A stretch of DNA of 64,000 bases from Salminus brasiliensis. Lineage: Eukaryota; Chordata; Actinopteri; Characiformes; Bryconidae. A program made the position numbers and the translations under genes. This document shows, in pieces, positions 36,775-52,800 of this stretch. How positions within the stretch are numbered: the first letter of the stretch is position 1; every line of letters begins with the position of its first letter. Location: contig NC_132879.1 of NCBI RefSeq assembly GCF_030463535.1, positions 35,884,425 to 35,948,424 of the forward strand, read 5' to 3'. The notes under the pieces were generated by a model. The model did no database searches. It worked only from the letters and a program-made list of their open reading frames with translations, and was not told the origin of the DNA.

Positions 36775-37010
36775 TACAGCAACCACAAAGCAACATCATA
36801 GCAACTGCCTGTAAAATCTACCCATTCAGCTTTCACTTAGCAACAACATAGGCACCACTTAGGATTGGACAGCAACCACTGAGTAATATCAAAGCAACAA
36901 ATTAGGATAACATAGCAACCACCTAGCAACAACTCGTTATAGCAGCCACACAGTAACAGCATCACCATTACAACCACATAGCAGCCACTTAGCAACACCA
37001 AAGCACTATA
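36775..37010. repeat. degenerate 'agcaaccacctagcaaca' minisatellite, long allele
   Basis: About a dozen imperfect copies of a roughly 20-base unit. Compare the shorter array at 7838-7935. Confidence 0.7.
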
Positions 37011-37135
37011 ATTTATTTTTTCTATAATTATACATTTTATTTTTTGTTTATGTATTTCCACATTTAATCTCCATTTTATGTATTAAAACATCTACAGAAT
37101 TGCTGGCCTCACTGTATTAAAATATGTCTTAAAAT

Positions 37136-37300
37136 ATCTAAAGAACTGCAGGCCTCACTTGCCTCAGTTGAGGTCTATATACAAGATTTCACAGTAAGAG
37201 GGTCACTGGGCAAAAATGGCATCCATGGGAGAATTGACTTGAAGTCCACTTCCGAATGGCTCCAAATAATTAAAGTGACCCAGTCTGAAGGAGATGACAT
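37136..37300 (+). mobile_element. degenerate Tc1/mariner fragment, unit 2
   Basis: Same fragment as 8045-8210. Confidence 0.5.
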
Positions 37301-37384
37301 AACTGTATCTGTTAGAGCAAAATCATGGATGTCACACATGTTTTATTATTATTTTACAAAACAGACCCATGTTTATAAAGAGTA

Positions 37385-38500
37385 GCACACTAACAAGGAC
37401 ACAGATTACTTACAATTGGCCTCTACCTGTGGAAGTTGTAAAATCAACAGAGAATTTTGGCTTTGAAACTTAAACTTAAAGAACTTTTACTTTGCTGGTG
37501 TTCAACAATAATGCTGACTGGAACATTGTGTAATCGATGCTAAACCAATGATGCAAGGGAGCTGAGTGATTTTCCAAGGCACCATATTCACTGAAATGCA
37601 CATTTTATAACATGTGATAAATTTTCTGGTTATACTGTCCATGTCCCAAAGAACTTGTTGTTGGAATAGCTGGAAATGAAGGTCTTGTGTTTGGAGGCTA
37701 TCCAGGAAATGTAACTGTCAGTAATTGTCATCACGTTACTGAAAATCACTACTGTAACAAATTTATTCTAGCGATCTGGAATAAAAACACCAACTATGTG
37801 TTATTTTTTACATGAATAAAACTACGTAAAGTTAAAAATAGCAATGTTTTCATAAGCAGCAGAATTTTCTAAAAGACATTTTTTTATTTTTCATTATTGA
37901 CAGACTAGTAACAGACCTTTTTTTCTGATTTATCAAAATCATAAAAGGTCAACTAGTCAGTTATAAGATTGTCAGTTACAGCTGTACTGTAGTGTAAGGG
38001 TGTTGTTTGTGTAAGAATGCTGGTGCAAATTGGCTGCTTTAGTTTCAGTTGTTTAGTATCAGTTGTGTTTCTGTTGTTTTTATGCTGCTTTCTTTGGTTT
38101 CTTGTGATGTTTGCCCATTTGTTGCAGGTGACTTTTGTTCATGTCTTTGTAGCTGTAGGAATTTCTGAGCCAGCTGCATGTATTGCTCTTTACTTCAGCA
38201 TAGATGTTTCGCTGGTCCGCTGTGGAAGTTTCACTAGCCCACTGTTGGTGTGGCTCTGCATTGAAACGTTGATATTTTGTCAGCCTGCTGCCAAAGCTGT
38301 GTACAGTAAAAGAAATGAAAACAACTAGAATTTAACAATATTTAATCTTATTTATCTCATTCAAATGATCAGTTCCACTGCTGCATCATTTAAGGTTAAA
38401 AGAAATGTTGAATAAGAAGCTGACAAATAAGAACCCAACTAAAAAACTTAATACTATATATATAATAAAAAACTTAAAAATACTTAAACTGAGTAACCAG
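37385..38500. other. intergenic stretch, nothing recognised (unit 2)
   Basis: Counterpart of 8300-9480. No convincing gene. Confidence 0.5.
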
Positions 38501-38507
38501 GACCCAG

Positions 38508-38899
38508 TGTCATGCCGGGTCAGGCGGGGCAGTGAGAACACATGGAAACACTTGCAGGGTTGGACGATGCAAAACAACACAAGGAATCACAGAAACGCAG
38601 TACAGCAGAGGTACAGCAATCTAAGGATCATAACGTGAAAACAGACAGAACTTGACAACACAGTCTGGGCAACGCAAGACACCTGGGACTGGGAGGGCTC
38701 TGAACGGTATAATAGGGAATACATGAACTGGGCAAACATGAACTGAGGGGCAGAGCTAATTCAGGGCAACGACAGACTGAAACACCTTGGCTTAAGAAGC
38801 CCCAGTCCCAAGTGTTTGTTGTCTACTTAACGACCTCCGGAATCCCGATTCCTTAAATGGGCAAGGGGGCGGAGTCTGGGGATCGCCCCGGGCCTGACA
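38508..38899. mobile_element. solo LTR (392 bp), unit 2
   Basis: Same ends (TGTCA...TGACA), same length and same CCCAG target duplication (38503-38507, 38900-38904) as 9486-9877. Confidence 0.75.
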
Positions 38900-38909
38900 C
38901 CCAGATATT

Positions 38910-40490
38910 CTTTCTCCGCACTGTTCCCTTACTATGGGATCAATTTCTACTATGCTGCTTATGTTCTGACAAAGAAAATGTTTTAGCAGATTCATTTTTT
39001 TAAATGAACGAGTTTTAACAATTAAAAACAAATTGAAAACATTTGTTTTAAACTAAAAACATCATCAATTTCAACTGAAATATGGATCTTCACTGAGATG
39101 TTAGTAAATACTATTTAAAAAACTTAAATGTTCAATTCTGGGTTTTAATCGTGTAAACAGCAAGAAAGGGTCACGCTAAAATAGCCTTTATACAGTACAA
39201 TCAACCTACACCCAAAAGCCCCGCCCATGTCGTGTTTTCATTGGTCAGATACTCTGTCACTCAGTGGATTCCCCCTTCTGCCCCCCTGCAGTCTTTTTGC
39301 AGCACAGCTTCTCTATTTATTATTACTCTTCATTTAGTTCAGTCTGACTGACTGGAAAACCTGAAAATACACATTTCTAATCCTAATTAGTGTATTTTTT
39401 ACTTGTAGGTATTTCATAAAAAAATCCACAAATAAAACCTAGATTTTCCAAATAAGACTAACAATTATGTCATATCTGTGCAGTAATAATAATACTCGTT
39501 TTATGTAATTTTGAAAATGTATTTTTTAGTACTGAAACATCAATAATGAAGATAAAATTTCTATAGTTATTCTTATTATTATATATTTTTACGTCAGTAG
39601 TAGTAATTAAAATGTTTCAATACAATAACAAATCAACACAAAAACAAATCCCTCCGTTATTCTAATTAACATTTATATTGTACATTATATTTATTCTTAA
39701 TAATATTTGGTGTTGTTGTTGTTGTTGTTCGTCTTCTTCTTACTATTATTATTATATATGTTATATATTGTAGAATATTGGATTATTATTATATATATTA
39801 TTATATTATATCGTATAACGTAGTTATTTTCTGGGGGGGGGGTCGTTTTTTTATAAAAAGTTTAAAAGTTTAAAAGTGGGCATGTCCCAGTGAAAGCGAG
39901 AGATTGTGTGTGTGTGTGTGTGTTATATTCACTGGTTGCCGTTTTGACAATGGGCAAAGCTTTCCTTTGCAGACAGAAGGATGAACAGTGTTTACAGCCA
40001 CTGCACAGCGGTACAGCTAACTTCAGCCTCCCCGTACATTTAACTTCACTGTGAGTGTATCAGTACCCCGACCCTTCAAAGCCTTCCAATAAACGTTGAT
40101 TCAATGGCAGAAGTTCAACAAAAACTGATGCCTATGAGAGTTTATTTAATGTTAATTCTTATCTGGGTTCACTTTCGGGGCTGCATGCCATCAAATCCTC
40201 CTCTCAGAAATAATGTTTAACATCGTTTGGCGGGACCGCGTTTGGATTCAGGCGTTGCTACGGGTTACCAGCAATCACCTTTTCACAGGAATTATTTGCA
40301 TTTAGGATAACTTTAAATAAATGCAATCATTCATAAGAAGTGTGTGTTTGATTAGGTTTATTTTCATCTGAAATAATTATCTACACATATTTAATTACAG
40401 AGGAAGTGCAAAAGGAGGGCAAATACTTTTTCACAGCTCTGTGTGTACCTACACTAGGTTAAAGTGTAAGGTCCACTGTGTCTGAGATAC
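38910..40490. other. upstream region of kinase gene, unit 2
   Basis: Counterpart of 9890-11480 with shorter G and TG tracts. No coding sequence seen. Confidence 0.5.
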
Positions 40491-40535
40491 ACTGTGTGTA
40501 CAGACAGTCATATACACTCAGTGGAAGCTGAGGAG

Positions 40536-40600
40536 CAGCCAATCGGCCCTGCCATTGTGACGTCACGAGGTTGACGTCACGCTCCTATAAAAAGGCGCGG
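40536..40600 (+). promoter_or_regulatory. kinase promoter: CCAAT box, two CREs, TATA box (unit 2)
   Basis: CCAAT at 40539-40543, TGACGTCA at 40558-40565 and 40572-40579, TATAAAAAGG at 40586-40595. Spacing is identical to unit 1, about 165 bp from the first CRE boundary to the ATG at 40751 via a predicted start near 40616. Confidence 0.85.
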
Positions 40601-40750
40601 CGCTCTCTCACTGAGCCAGTTAGGATTCAGCACCTTGAAAGACGGTTGATTCCTACGTGCACACTGACACTGAGGTCATCTGATTGATGCTCGTATCTAG
40701 AGCCACTTCATTTAGAACCAGATATTAAGGATCTAGATCCACAGAGAATA

Positions 40751-43283
40751 ATGGACACCGACAAAGACCTTAAAGGTTTGGGCTTTAATGTAATTAGTGA
40801 CCTTGGTGAAGGGGTTTTCAGTAAGGTCAAGCTGGCCACATCCGAAAGGCACTGCAACAATGTGGCCATTAAAATTATGGACCGCACATTGGCATCACCT
40901 GCTTTTGTTCGGAAATTTCTGCCTCGAGAACTCGACATTATCCGATTAATATATCACCCTCACATTGTTGAGGTGCATGATGTTTTTGAGATGCCTAGCG
41001 GACGAGTGTTCATTGTGATGGAGGCTGCTGCAACTGATCTCAAGAAAAAGATCCAGGAGCTCCATCGCGTTCCCATCACCCAGGCCAAAACATGGTTTTC
41101 CCAGCTCGTCAGTGCCGTGGCCTATCTGCACCAGCTGAACATTGTCCATCGAGACCTGAAATGTGAGAATGTCCTGCTGACTGCTGATGGCCAGGTCAAA
41201 CTGACTGACTTTGGTTTAGTACGCTTTTCAACAACTGACCTAAGTCGTACGTTTTGGTGCACTCCTCGCTACGCTGCACCTGAGGTTCTCTTAAAGAAGC
41301 CTTATGATCCCAAAAAGGCTGATGTATGGAGTTTGGGCGTGATCCTGTACGTCATGGTCACCGGGACCCTGCCCTTTAGAGACGTCAGTAAAAAAAATAT
41401 CCCATTTCTCCAGCGAGAAGCACTGACGTATCCAGACGGGATCAGAGTGAAGCAGCCCTGTCGCTCCTTCCTCTCCTATATGCTGCAGTATAAACCCGAG
41501 AAACGTCCTACAGTGGCAGAGGTGGCAGCACACCCATGGCTGCAGTTGACACAAGAACCGTAAGTATGAATTTGCAGGTTTATGTATATATATGAACTGC
41601 AGTTTGGTTATATTCCATTTTATAGATTGTGTGTAAATCAGATTATATATGTGTGTGAACATACACTTACCTGTATTTTCATCAACAGATCTCCGGAGGA
41701 GAATGTGTTTGGAGCTCGGTGCAAGAAGGACATTCAGCAGCAGCAGCAGCAGCATCAGACTGCTGAAGTTGATGTGAAGGAAACAAAGGACGATTCATCC
41801 ACAGTCGGCTGTCTTCACTCCTCTGTAACTGATGCCTTTACACAGGACACCACTAATTGTTTGGAGAAACCCATCAGGTATGTTTGTTTGTTTGTTTATT
41901 TAGTTGTTGTTTACACACTATTCATGAATTTCTTTACTAATTAATATATTTATTATTATTGTGTATCTTGGCTGCCACCATTAAACCTCTCAGTCTGGCA
42001 ACACCCGTACAAAGGATGCACACTTTGTGTATTGTACATATTATGCACTGATAAAGGTCAGTTTAAATGAAGACCTTTTCTGTAAATATCAAACAGGTAA
42101 AGTACAGTAACACTTCACTAACAATAAGTTAATAATCAAAGATGACTCATTTTCCACATTTATTCTCTACCATCTCCAGACTTACAGGCAGGTTTACTGT
42201 GGTACCCGTCGATGAAGATGAGGGAAGTAAGAGTCATCCAGATTCCGAGCCACTCCAGGAAGATGACGGCAGTAGAGCTGGTGCAAGTCTGACTTGCAGA
42301 AGTGTAGAAGGTGTGGAGGAGGAGTATGGCTGCTTCAGCTGTGCTCCACTTTGTGCTGCACTTAAAAGAGCAGCTAATGCTTTTGTTGTAGCTCCAATTC
42401 TCAGAAGCTCCCAGTCACTGGAAGCTGAAGAAGTGCTGCAGAGGTAACTCTGTGGTGCCGGACTCCTCCTCTTCTTCCCAGCAGGATGCTTGTCATTCTG
42501 CTCCCTCTACAGAAGCTCCTGCTTGTTCATTTTCTGAGCCAAGAAGACAAGAAGATGGGACTCCAGACATTACGCTCTGTGGGACAGTGGTTGAGGAGAA
42601 AGCTGACCTCCCACAGCCCACGCTGAAGGAGGAAACCAGGAGGTTGAGATTCCCCCACTTTAAGGTATGTGATTTGAGTGCTGGGTGATTGTAAAAGCCT
42701 CAGATTTCAGACCATAACATCACTTCAAATATCAAATATAATAATGTTTCATTGGATTAATCTTTTTCATCTTTTCCCTCCAACAGATCCTGAAGAAAAA
42801 GATTCACCCTTTTTAGACGCGGCGAATATCCCGGGAATGATAAACTGGTTGGGTTCAATTGGTGGTGGAGGCAGATCCTGGTCTCCCACAGCTCACAGTG
42901 ATGCAGGAAACAAGGAGGCCGACGCTTCGGCTCCCCCTCAAATTATTCCAACAGAATTTCAACTTTAAGGTATGTATTATCAGTTATCATTAATACACAC
43001 ATTCAATCTGACCAGTGGTCTTCATTTATACACATGCTTTAGATTTTAAACCACCTTCTTCATGGTTTAATCTTTTCTAAATAACTGTAACATTTCTATT
43101 ATTCAGGTTGGAGGAGTGAAGCCAGAGGAGAGAGCCCGGGAGAGAGAGGCTGTAGGAGAGAGCCTAGAAAAACGTGGCCGGAGGAACAAACCTGGAGGAG
43201 TGAGTCTGGAACAGCAAGAACAGAGGAGCTGTGAGCCCAGAGGAGTTAGCGTGGAAGAGGACGAGCCTGGAGGAGTATTCTGA
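40751..43283 (+). CDS. TSSK-like serine/threonine kinase, unit 2
   Basis: Second intact kinase domain. Exon 1 is 40751-41559 (same motifs and residue numbers as unit 1), exon 2 41689-41877 with (CAG)6 in place of (CAG)8, exon 3 from 42180. In the catalytic exon it differs from unit 1 by a few residues (for example E-M-P against E-I-P in the hinge region, S-K-K-N against S-R-K-N, and V-K-Q against V-E-Q). Unlike unit 1, exon 3 stays open to EAEEVLQR and stops at 42445-42447. A gtaact donor lies at 42444, but the next acceptor is only about 38 bp away, too short for a normal intron. Tail blocks at about 42452-42664 and 42787-42969 and a clean terminal frame 43107-43283 follow, with AATAAA at 43315. 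The kinase is firm; the tail model is not. Confidence 0.8.
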
Positions 43284-43314
43284 AGGAGTGAGCTGGCGGA
43301 GCATCTGTGTTTAC

Positions 43315-43320
43315 AATAAA
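43315..43320 (+). terminator. polyadenylation signal AATAAA of kinase gene, unit 2
   Basis: AATAAA 31 bp after the stop of the terminal tail frame. Confidence 0.6.
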
Positions 43321-43546
43321 TTAAGAGCAGTTCTGCATTGCTGATGTTCTGGATGTTTCTTTTTTAAAGAGTAAAACTGGTGTCTGAGCTCTGAGGATAT
43401 AACTTGCTCAGAATTTAGCTCCCATTCCGAGAAATGAACCAGATACACCCATGTCACAAGGCACCAAAATCCCATCTTTAGCATGTTATAGAATAACTAT
43501 TATTGTTAATAATTAATTTAAGGTGTCACCTTTCAAATGTACTAAG

Positions 43547-44755
43547 ATAGGATAAGATAATCCTTTATTAGTCCCACAGTGGGGAAATTCACAGCAGAAA
43601 GGGATAGCAAGACACTCAACACAAAAACATAGATAAATAATATACACTATATACACAATATAAATAAGAAGTAAAAAAGCAATAGCAATATTATTTACAG
43701 ATTATTGCAAATTACTCTTAATTGCACATGTGGGAGGGGGGAGGTGGTGGTATTGCACATAGTATTTTTACATTGAGGGACCTCTGTTCCCTGAACATGT
43801 GTGTAGTTAAGTGTGTGTGTGTGTGTGTCTGTGTATGTGGTCTGCCGGGAGCAGTGCTGGTTGTGGAGTCTGATGGCAGCAGGAAGGAAGGACCTGCGAT
43901 ACCGCTCCTTCACACACTTGGGGTGAAGCAGCCTGTCACTAAAGGAGCTGCCCAGTGCTGCCAGAGTCTCATGCATGGGGTGGGAGCTGTTCTCCAGCAT
44001 GGATGCCAGCTTGAATGTCATCCTCCTGTCTCCCACCACCTGCACTGGGTCTAAGGACCCCAGGACAGAGACGGCCCTCTTTATGAGCTTATTCAGTCTT
44101 TTCTTATCTGCCGTCGAGATGCTATTGCCCCAGCAGACCACTCCATAAAAGATGGCAGATGCCACCACTGTGTCGAAGAAAGTCCTCAGGAGTGCTCCCT
44201 GCACTCCAAAGGACCTCAATCTCCTCAGTGGGTAGAGTCTGCTCTGGCCTTTCTTGTAGAGTGCAGCAGTTTTGACTGACCAGTCCAGTTTGTTGTTCAG
44301 ATGAACACCCAGGTATTTATAAGAGTCCACACTCTCGAGGTTCATATCCTGGATGTTCACTGATGGAGGGGGGTGTCTGCACCTGCAGAAATCCACCACC
44401 AGTTCTTTGGTCTTTCCTGCGTTTATCTGGAGGTGGTTCTGCAGACACCACTCCACAAAGTCCTGGATAAGTTCTCTGTACTCGCTGTCCTCCTCATTGG
44501 TTATGAGGCCGACGATCGCTGAGTCATCAGAGAACTTCTGGAGGTGACAGGTCGGTGATCTGTACGTGAAGTCAGCAGTGTACAGGGTGAAGAGGAACGG
44601 TGCCAAAACTGTTCCTTGAGGGGCTCCTGTGCTGCTGACCACCATATCGGAGACACTGTCCCAGCTTGTCCTTCAGGAGCCCTGGCTGTATGGTGTTAAA
44701 AGCACTGGAGAAATCGAAGAAAGTGATCTTCACAGTGCTGCTAGGCTTCCCCAGG
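43547..44755 (-). mobile_element. Rex1-like LINE, 5'-truncated, unit 2
   Basis: Counterpart of 14566-15790 but with one unbroken frame of 316 codons (44645-43695) covering the FSDD catalytic box (FSDDSAIVGL), FVEWCLQNHLQINAGKTKEL, KYLGVHLNNKLDW and FLPAAIRLHNQ. It lacks the 5' endonuclease half, so it cannot transpose alone. Confidence 0.85.
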
Positions 44756-45669
44756 TGAGAAAGAGCTCTGTTTACTAAGCACTGTCTTTATGTAATAAAC
44801 TGTTTCAAAAAGTAACAGTCTTTTAAGGTTCTTTAGTAATACTTACAAGAAATCTTATTTTATTTTTGATTACAGTGGCCTTATTTCCACTGCAGAGCCA
44901 AATGGTAACTAAGGCTGTGCCTTACTGCTCCGCTCCTGTTCTACATATTCGCGTTGCTAAATCAGAATGAGGACGTGCACAACGTCTCTTATATTTATGC
45001 AACAGTCTCTTTCTTCAGTCTTGCACTACAAGTACAAGGCTACTGTAGCTATATGCAATCTGCATGTATGAATCATATTCGTATCAAACCATGCCAAGGA
45101 GGCAATTTTTAAAATGTTGTATGGCAAATCATTTTGGAATTCAGTTAAACACAACGAAGTGATAACTTCAGCACATAGTTAAGCTAACAACACTACATAG
45201 ACAGATACACTATATTGCCAAAAGTATTAATTCACCCATTCAAATCATTTTGAACAACATGGGAATTCCATGGGAACACCCGAAGCTGCAGGCCTATATC
45301 CGTTTACTATGGCAGTCACAATCCACATGCTTTTTCGTTATGAGGGAAGATTTTATGCTATATTAAATTGTGATGCAAAAGTGATGCAATTTTGAATAAG
45401 AGAGATGTCTACATGTGTAGGAAAGGTAAGAAACCTACTTGTTTCTGATCATACACCAGACATGGACAGGGTCTAGGGAGGCTCTGCAGTCTCATAGACT
45501 GCTGTACACACTTGTTGTCACTTGCTAATTAGAGAGCTTGGAATCAGTCCTGCTATGAAACTGGACACAGACACTGAAGACGTTCCTGCTTCAGCAGACT
45601 TTTAGCTCAATTTAAAACACTGTCACTGTACTATTCTGCAATGGCATGTTCTCATTCTTATCTTTAATA

Positions 45670-45719
<50 letters not shown>

Positions 45720-47427
45720 TAGTATTCCTTTCTTGTTAATTATTGATTTTTTTTTAGCTTAATTTGTAATGCTTTTAAAATATTGTCTTTGCTTTTACTG
45801 TTTTTATGTCTTTGTATTTTCATTGTTTATGTAAAGCACTTTGAATTGCCACTGTGTATGAAAGGTACTTTACAAATAAACCCGCCTTGTTGACGGAGTG
45901 GTTGAGGCAGGCCGCATGTGCAAAAGGGCGTAGGCAAAACACAGCTGATCAGGTTCTTAATCACGTTGCAGTAAAATTGTAATATTACAGTTCTGTGCTG
46001 AAAGTGGATGGAATGTGAGGACATCTTTAGTCATCACCAGCGTCCAGATTATAGTGCCCAGATCTTATTGTGAGATCTTCATTAAACATGATGGCAATTA
46101 AGCGTTGTTCTACTTTAGGTATCACCTTAGGTATGGTCAAGACATACCCAAAGAATACCCAAAGTTTGTGCCTTCTAAAACTGCTTTAACAACTCAGTGC
46201 TGCTCCCCAGTGATGCCACTACGATACTGAGAACTGGGGTTAGTTTATGTTGGTTTCTATCTCTGTGTCTGTATGTACCTTTCCTGTATGTACCTTTCAC
46301 AACAAAAATCAGTATAGAAAAATCTATATAGAATATAACATTAGTTTGTAGCTGGAATCCATTATTGTTCAATTCCTTTTAAAACAACTATTTGTCTTTT
46401 GTCTTTAAATATCAGTAGATAATAAAAGTAGATAATCAAATCTGCTATTTAAAACATTAAATATATTATTATTGTTGTTGTTGTTTTTGTTGTTGTTGTT
46501 GTTTTCTTCTGTTCCACTATTTTCTTCTTATTAATAGTATTCACAGTTGATGTTTAACAGACAGTTTTCAGTCATCTCCAGAACAAATTACAAAATGTCT
46601 CACATGACTACTACACAACTTTACCACAATGCAATGACAGCAGTGTCAATTATTATACAACATATCATTTCAATGAGGTTTATTTAAATAACCAGTGTCA
46701 CAAGCCATTTACACACAACGTAATCCCAAAACATGAGACAATAAGCAGCCCTTGCCTAATTATACATTTTGTAATTTTTTTAGTGAAAAGAAGCTGCATT
46801 AAGAACAACCATAAGCTTTTGAATGCAGCTGGTTAAGGATCTGAACTGAATTAGTGGTGCACCGTTCTACTATGCAGCACTGCTTACACAATCATAATCT
46901 CCAAGTACCCTGACTTAAGCATCATTCACAATCTGGGGGTGGATCTGAAACATAATGTGCATTAAAAAGGCCCCGGATATCCCTGAACTAGAAGCATTGT
47001 ACAGGAAACAGTGGTTGACAACTGCTAAACCATACAAATCTAAAAATACAGACTGTACATATAACTATTATACACAACAATCAACAGTAACAAACACACA
47101 AATATCTAAACTAAGGACAAGAACAGGAAGATCAGATCTTCATTCTTACAGGATACAAGGATTCAGGGCAAATCTTTCACACAAAATAAACTGACTGTGT
47201 TTCTCACTTCTGTTTCCAGTACTGTAGAAAAATCACCAACACTGATCTAGAACAAACCAAACAAAGAGGTTAATGAAGAAACAGGTAACAGAATAAAGAA
47301 CAACTGCTGATGTTCTGTGCTCGACTTTGCTTCATATTTTTATTCAACTGAACAAACTCACTATAATGTCTTAAATATGTTGTTAAAGGACCTTATTTAA
47401 AAATATGTATATTATATATGTATTATA
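44756..47427. other. intergenic stretch with small mobile-element debris, unit 2
   Basis: Counterpart of 15791-18473. It includes the Tc1-type terminus near 45205-45290, (AT)n at 45671-45714, the diverged plexin-flank copy at about 46000-46220, and the unrecognised frame at 46955-47194. Confidence 0.5.
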
Positions 47428-49215
<1,788 letters not shown>

Positions 49216-49799
49216 TATATGTATATGTATATATGTACTTATATAAAATATATGTATTTATATGTATGTATATTTATTAATATGTCTTTTTGCCCCCACA
49301 GTTGCTGAGTGTAATTAAATTTTACACAAATTCACACTTTGAGCTCCCCCTTAATGACAGCTGTACACATGCATTTGTTGACAAGCTGAAGGATTCAGAA
49401 CCTTGAAAGAATCTTGCCGACTAATGTGGCAGAGTAGTGTTACAGGATTTCACACAAATATGACAAATAGGGTTAAGCAGTTCTCCCAAGAGCCCCTCTG
49501 CAGCTCCACCGAAGTTACCAAGTTCAGTAGCAGCATTCCCAGAGGCAAAATTATACCATAGAAAATTATGTTCAAAGCTGTTGTTTTTTTTTTAGATAAA
49601 ATTGCTATGAAGCTATTGCTACTACAATGTGCCCTTTGACTATGGGTACCCAAACGTTTCAGAAATGTGGAATCTAGTACACTAACTGATCTAAAAGTGT
49701 GTATAGCTATTTCAACCTGTTATAAGTCTGTACTGTTACAGAGAATAAAGACATTGTCAGCACTGGACTCAATCTTTACTGTCGCACATTCAGACTGCA

Positions 49800-49862
49800 A
49801 AGAGAAATAAAATCAGAATCAGAAATACATTATTGATCCCAGGAGAGAAATTGCAGAAGACT
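49800..49862 (-). mobile_element. short LINE 3' tail at end of plexin copy C
   Basis: Same as 20880-20955, directly downstream of the last plexin exon. Confidence 0.6.
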
Positions 49863-49868
49863 GGTTAC

Positions 49869-52800
49869 CTTGAGTGAGGTTACATTTATGCTGACGTCCT
49901 GCGTTCCCACAATGTTACAGATGATAGCAGTGGATATAACTTTCTGTCTCACACACTCAAACTGCTTCTCTTCCTGCAGACCCCACACCTTTACATCATC
50001 ATCCCTCATATTCAACCTGTCTTGCTTTTTCTACACAGCCAGAGAGAGAAATAGTTCAGCATTCATGTCTAAGAATAAGTGAATCTGTGTTCTGTTAAGC
50101 AGCTTTTATGTCTTTTAAGAAACTTACATTAATGAAAACCAACACATCATTAAATTCCAGAGAGGTGGAGAAGCTGATGAATTCTGGATCTGGGAAGGTA
50201 ATGAGTGTATCTACACAGTCCACTGATGAGTTTCCCACTCTGAGAGAGACACTGAATGACCCATAACCCTCCCCTACCATGAGAGGAGGAGTGTTAAACC
50301 ACAGACCCTGATAGAGAGAGGGGATTAGTGTAATACATGTAATATATTTCATAAGTGGAATAAAATTAAGTACAATAAAGATGAAGGACAGTAGTAAGCC
50401 TGCAGATATTTTACCTCACTGCTTTGGCTTGACCTGACACCGATTTCTTTTTTATTCACTATGATGTTTTCAACGTACTGCAGACTCGTCCCCAGCACTT
50501 GAATTGTCCTCCCCCCACTGATGGACACATATTAAATGTCAAACATGCTGTCAGCAGCACTGCAGCAGGAAACCGTTTCTATTTTAGTCCGACAACAGTC
50601 CGAGTGCTCAGATCAACATTATAGAAAAGAGGAAGACTCAAAGAACAGACAATAAGCTTTCTGCAGTAAAAACAAGAGAGTATTACATCATCTGACTTTT
50701 GGGTAATTTTGTTCTTTACCTGGCCCAGGTGATTCTAGGCTGCAGTCCAGTACATGTGGGCTGGGGGCCATATGTGATGGTGGTTTTGCTGTGACAACGG
50801 CTGTCTGCTGTGACCACACACACCATTGCATTTCCTTTATGTCCACTCGGAATATTGAACTTCAGAGTGTCACTGGAGCGCTCAATCACTGGCGTCCTAG
50901 AAACAACATATACATAACCTTGTAAACACATATATACACACAGTTATGTACATACAAGTGCATCTACAAAAATATGACAAATATATATTGAAGAGTGACA
51001 CTCACTCTTTTGAATCACACTCCTTTAACCATTGGAAATTAATTTTCATGACTGATTCCAGATTTTTCCCTCTTATTATTGCATTGTTTTTTCCATGAAT
51101 GGAGACTTGATTAGGCCACAAAGACATGATCTCTGGCTGATGATGGTAATAAAGAGAGGACAACATTAGATGCTTACTATGAGATCAGTTACAAACTGCA
51201 CATTTAAGACATGGTAGAATAAGAGCACAAGTATAGAGAGATTGCACTAGGTTCCTTAAATCTGTTAACTGCATTGCTCTCTGGGCCTATCATGATAATT
51301 ATTGAGTTATCATACAATATATAGACATGACCTAGATGATTTATGCTGACCTCAGTATTGCCCAACATTGTGTTTACTTGCATATGTACTGTAAAATGTC
51401 ATCACTCAGTATAGTGAGTATCAGAACACAGCCACTAACAGCACAAAAGGCGAATGGTCAATCTTTAAATGACAATGGTAATACATAGAGCATGATCACA
51501 CATCTAAAGTGACATCACTCTGGTGTTTCAGTGGAGAGCAAAGTTTGTCTCCCTTTTTTTTTGACTCAAAAATATGATCTGTTCTGAATTGTGAGTTTAA
51601 TCTATTACACCTTAAGCAACAGGTGAAGACGTGTTACTCAAACTAATAGCTGTTTTTCTCCCAAAGAATACATAATTCCAGCCAGAAAGTTTGGAAGTTA
51701 AGTCTGAAGACACTTGGTTTTACGGATCTGGTGTAGATCTAAACATTTTGGCTTTCAGCAGAGTGAGCGAGGAGAGCCAACTTAGTTTAAAAACAGTGTT
51801 TTTATATTATTCACATTTTATTTACTTACTAAATTGAAACATTTGAAATTACAATTTCAATGTCTGAATAATCCTAACTATGAAAAAAGTTCCTTAAAGG
51901 AAAAAATGTTCCTTAAAGGATGTAATTGCATTATTACAATTTATCGTCCAAAAAATAGTTATCATGACAGATCTATTGCTCCCTTTACAGGGTTAAATGC
52001 CTTAAGTCCTATAAAGTTGTCTTTGTTAGTGCTCTTTAAAGTTCTGGATTGGTGAGCCTCAAACTAATCCTTGCTGTAAAAGGACTAGGCTTTCTAGGTT
52101 TCTAGGCATTTATCAACAATCAAGTCGATTAAATAAAACATGAAATTTACAAAAAGATTTTCTACAATTTCTTTTTGCATTCAAGTAAAAATAATTGTAT
52201 AAATGACTGCATGACTGCAGGTCATTTTATAGTATGAGCAAAACTACACGAGATGTATAAAAGGCAGCAATAGAATTTATTATACTTAATAAAAAATGTG
52301 TCCTCCACATTTAACCCATCTGTGGTAGTGAACATACACACACACACACACCCAGAGCGGTGGGCAGCCAACTCCAGCGCCCGGGGAGCAAAGAAGGTAA
52401 AGGGCCTTGTTCAAGGGCCCAACAGTGGCTGTTTGCTGAGGCCGGGAATCGAACCCACAACCCTGTTATCAATAGCCCGGCACTCTAACCGCTGAGCTAC
52501 CACTGCCCTGTAAAAAACTAATGTTGCAAAATGAAACAACAGAAGACCTGAGCACTTTTCACCCACACTGTGCTCAGCTTCCTTTTTAACCCTCAACTTC
52601 CCCCCCTGACAGCCAAAGCATTAATTTCCACTAATGCTGTGAGAGTTTACTTACTTTATATTCCACAGTCAAAAACCCTTTACATATTTCCTACAGAGAA
52701 AAGAGAGTTACAGCATTTGTTATTAATGTTTGGATTGTGGCTGTTTAAAAAAGCAAGACTGCTTCTAATAAAGAGGTTTCTTGCCTTTGCTTAGTCAGCA

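Noticed and set aside
43695-44645. 316-codon frame as a host gene
   Set aside because: It carries reverse-transcriptase motifs (FSDD box) and a LINE 3' tail, so it is a retroelement remnant.
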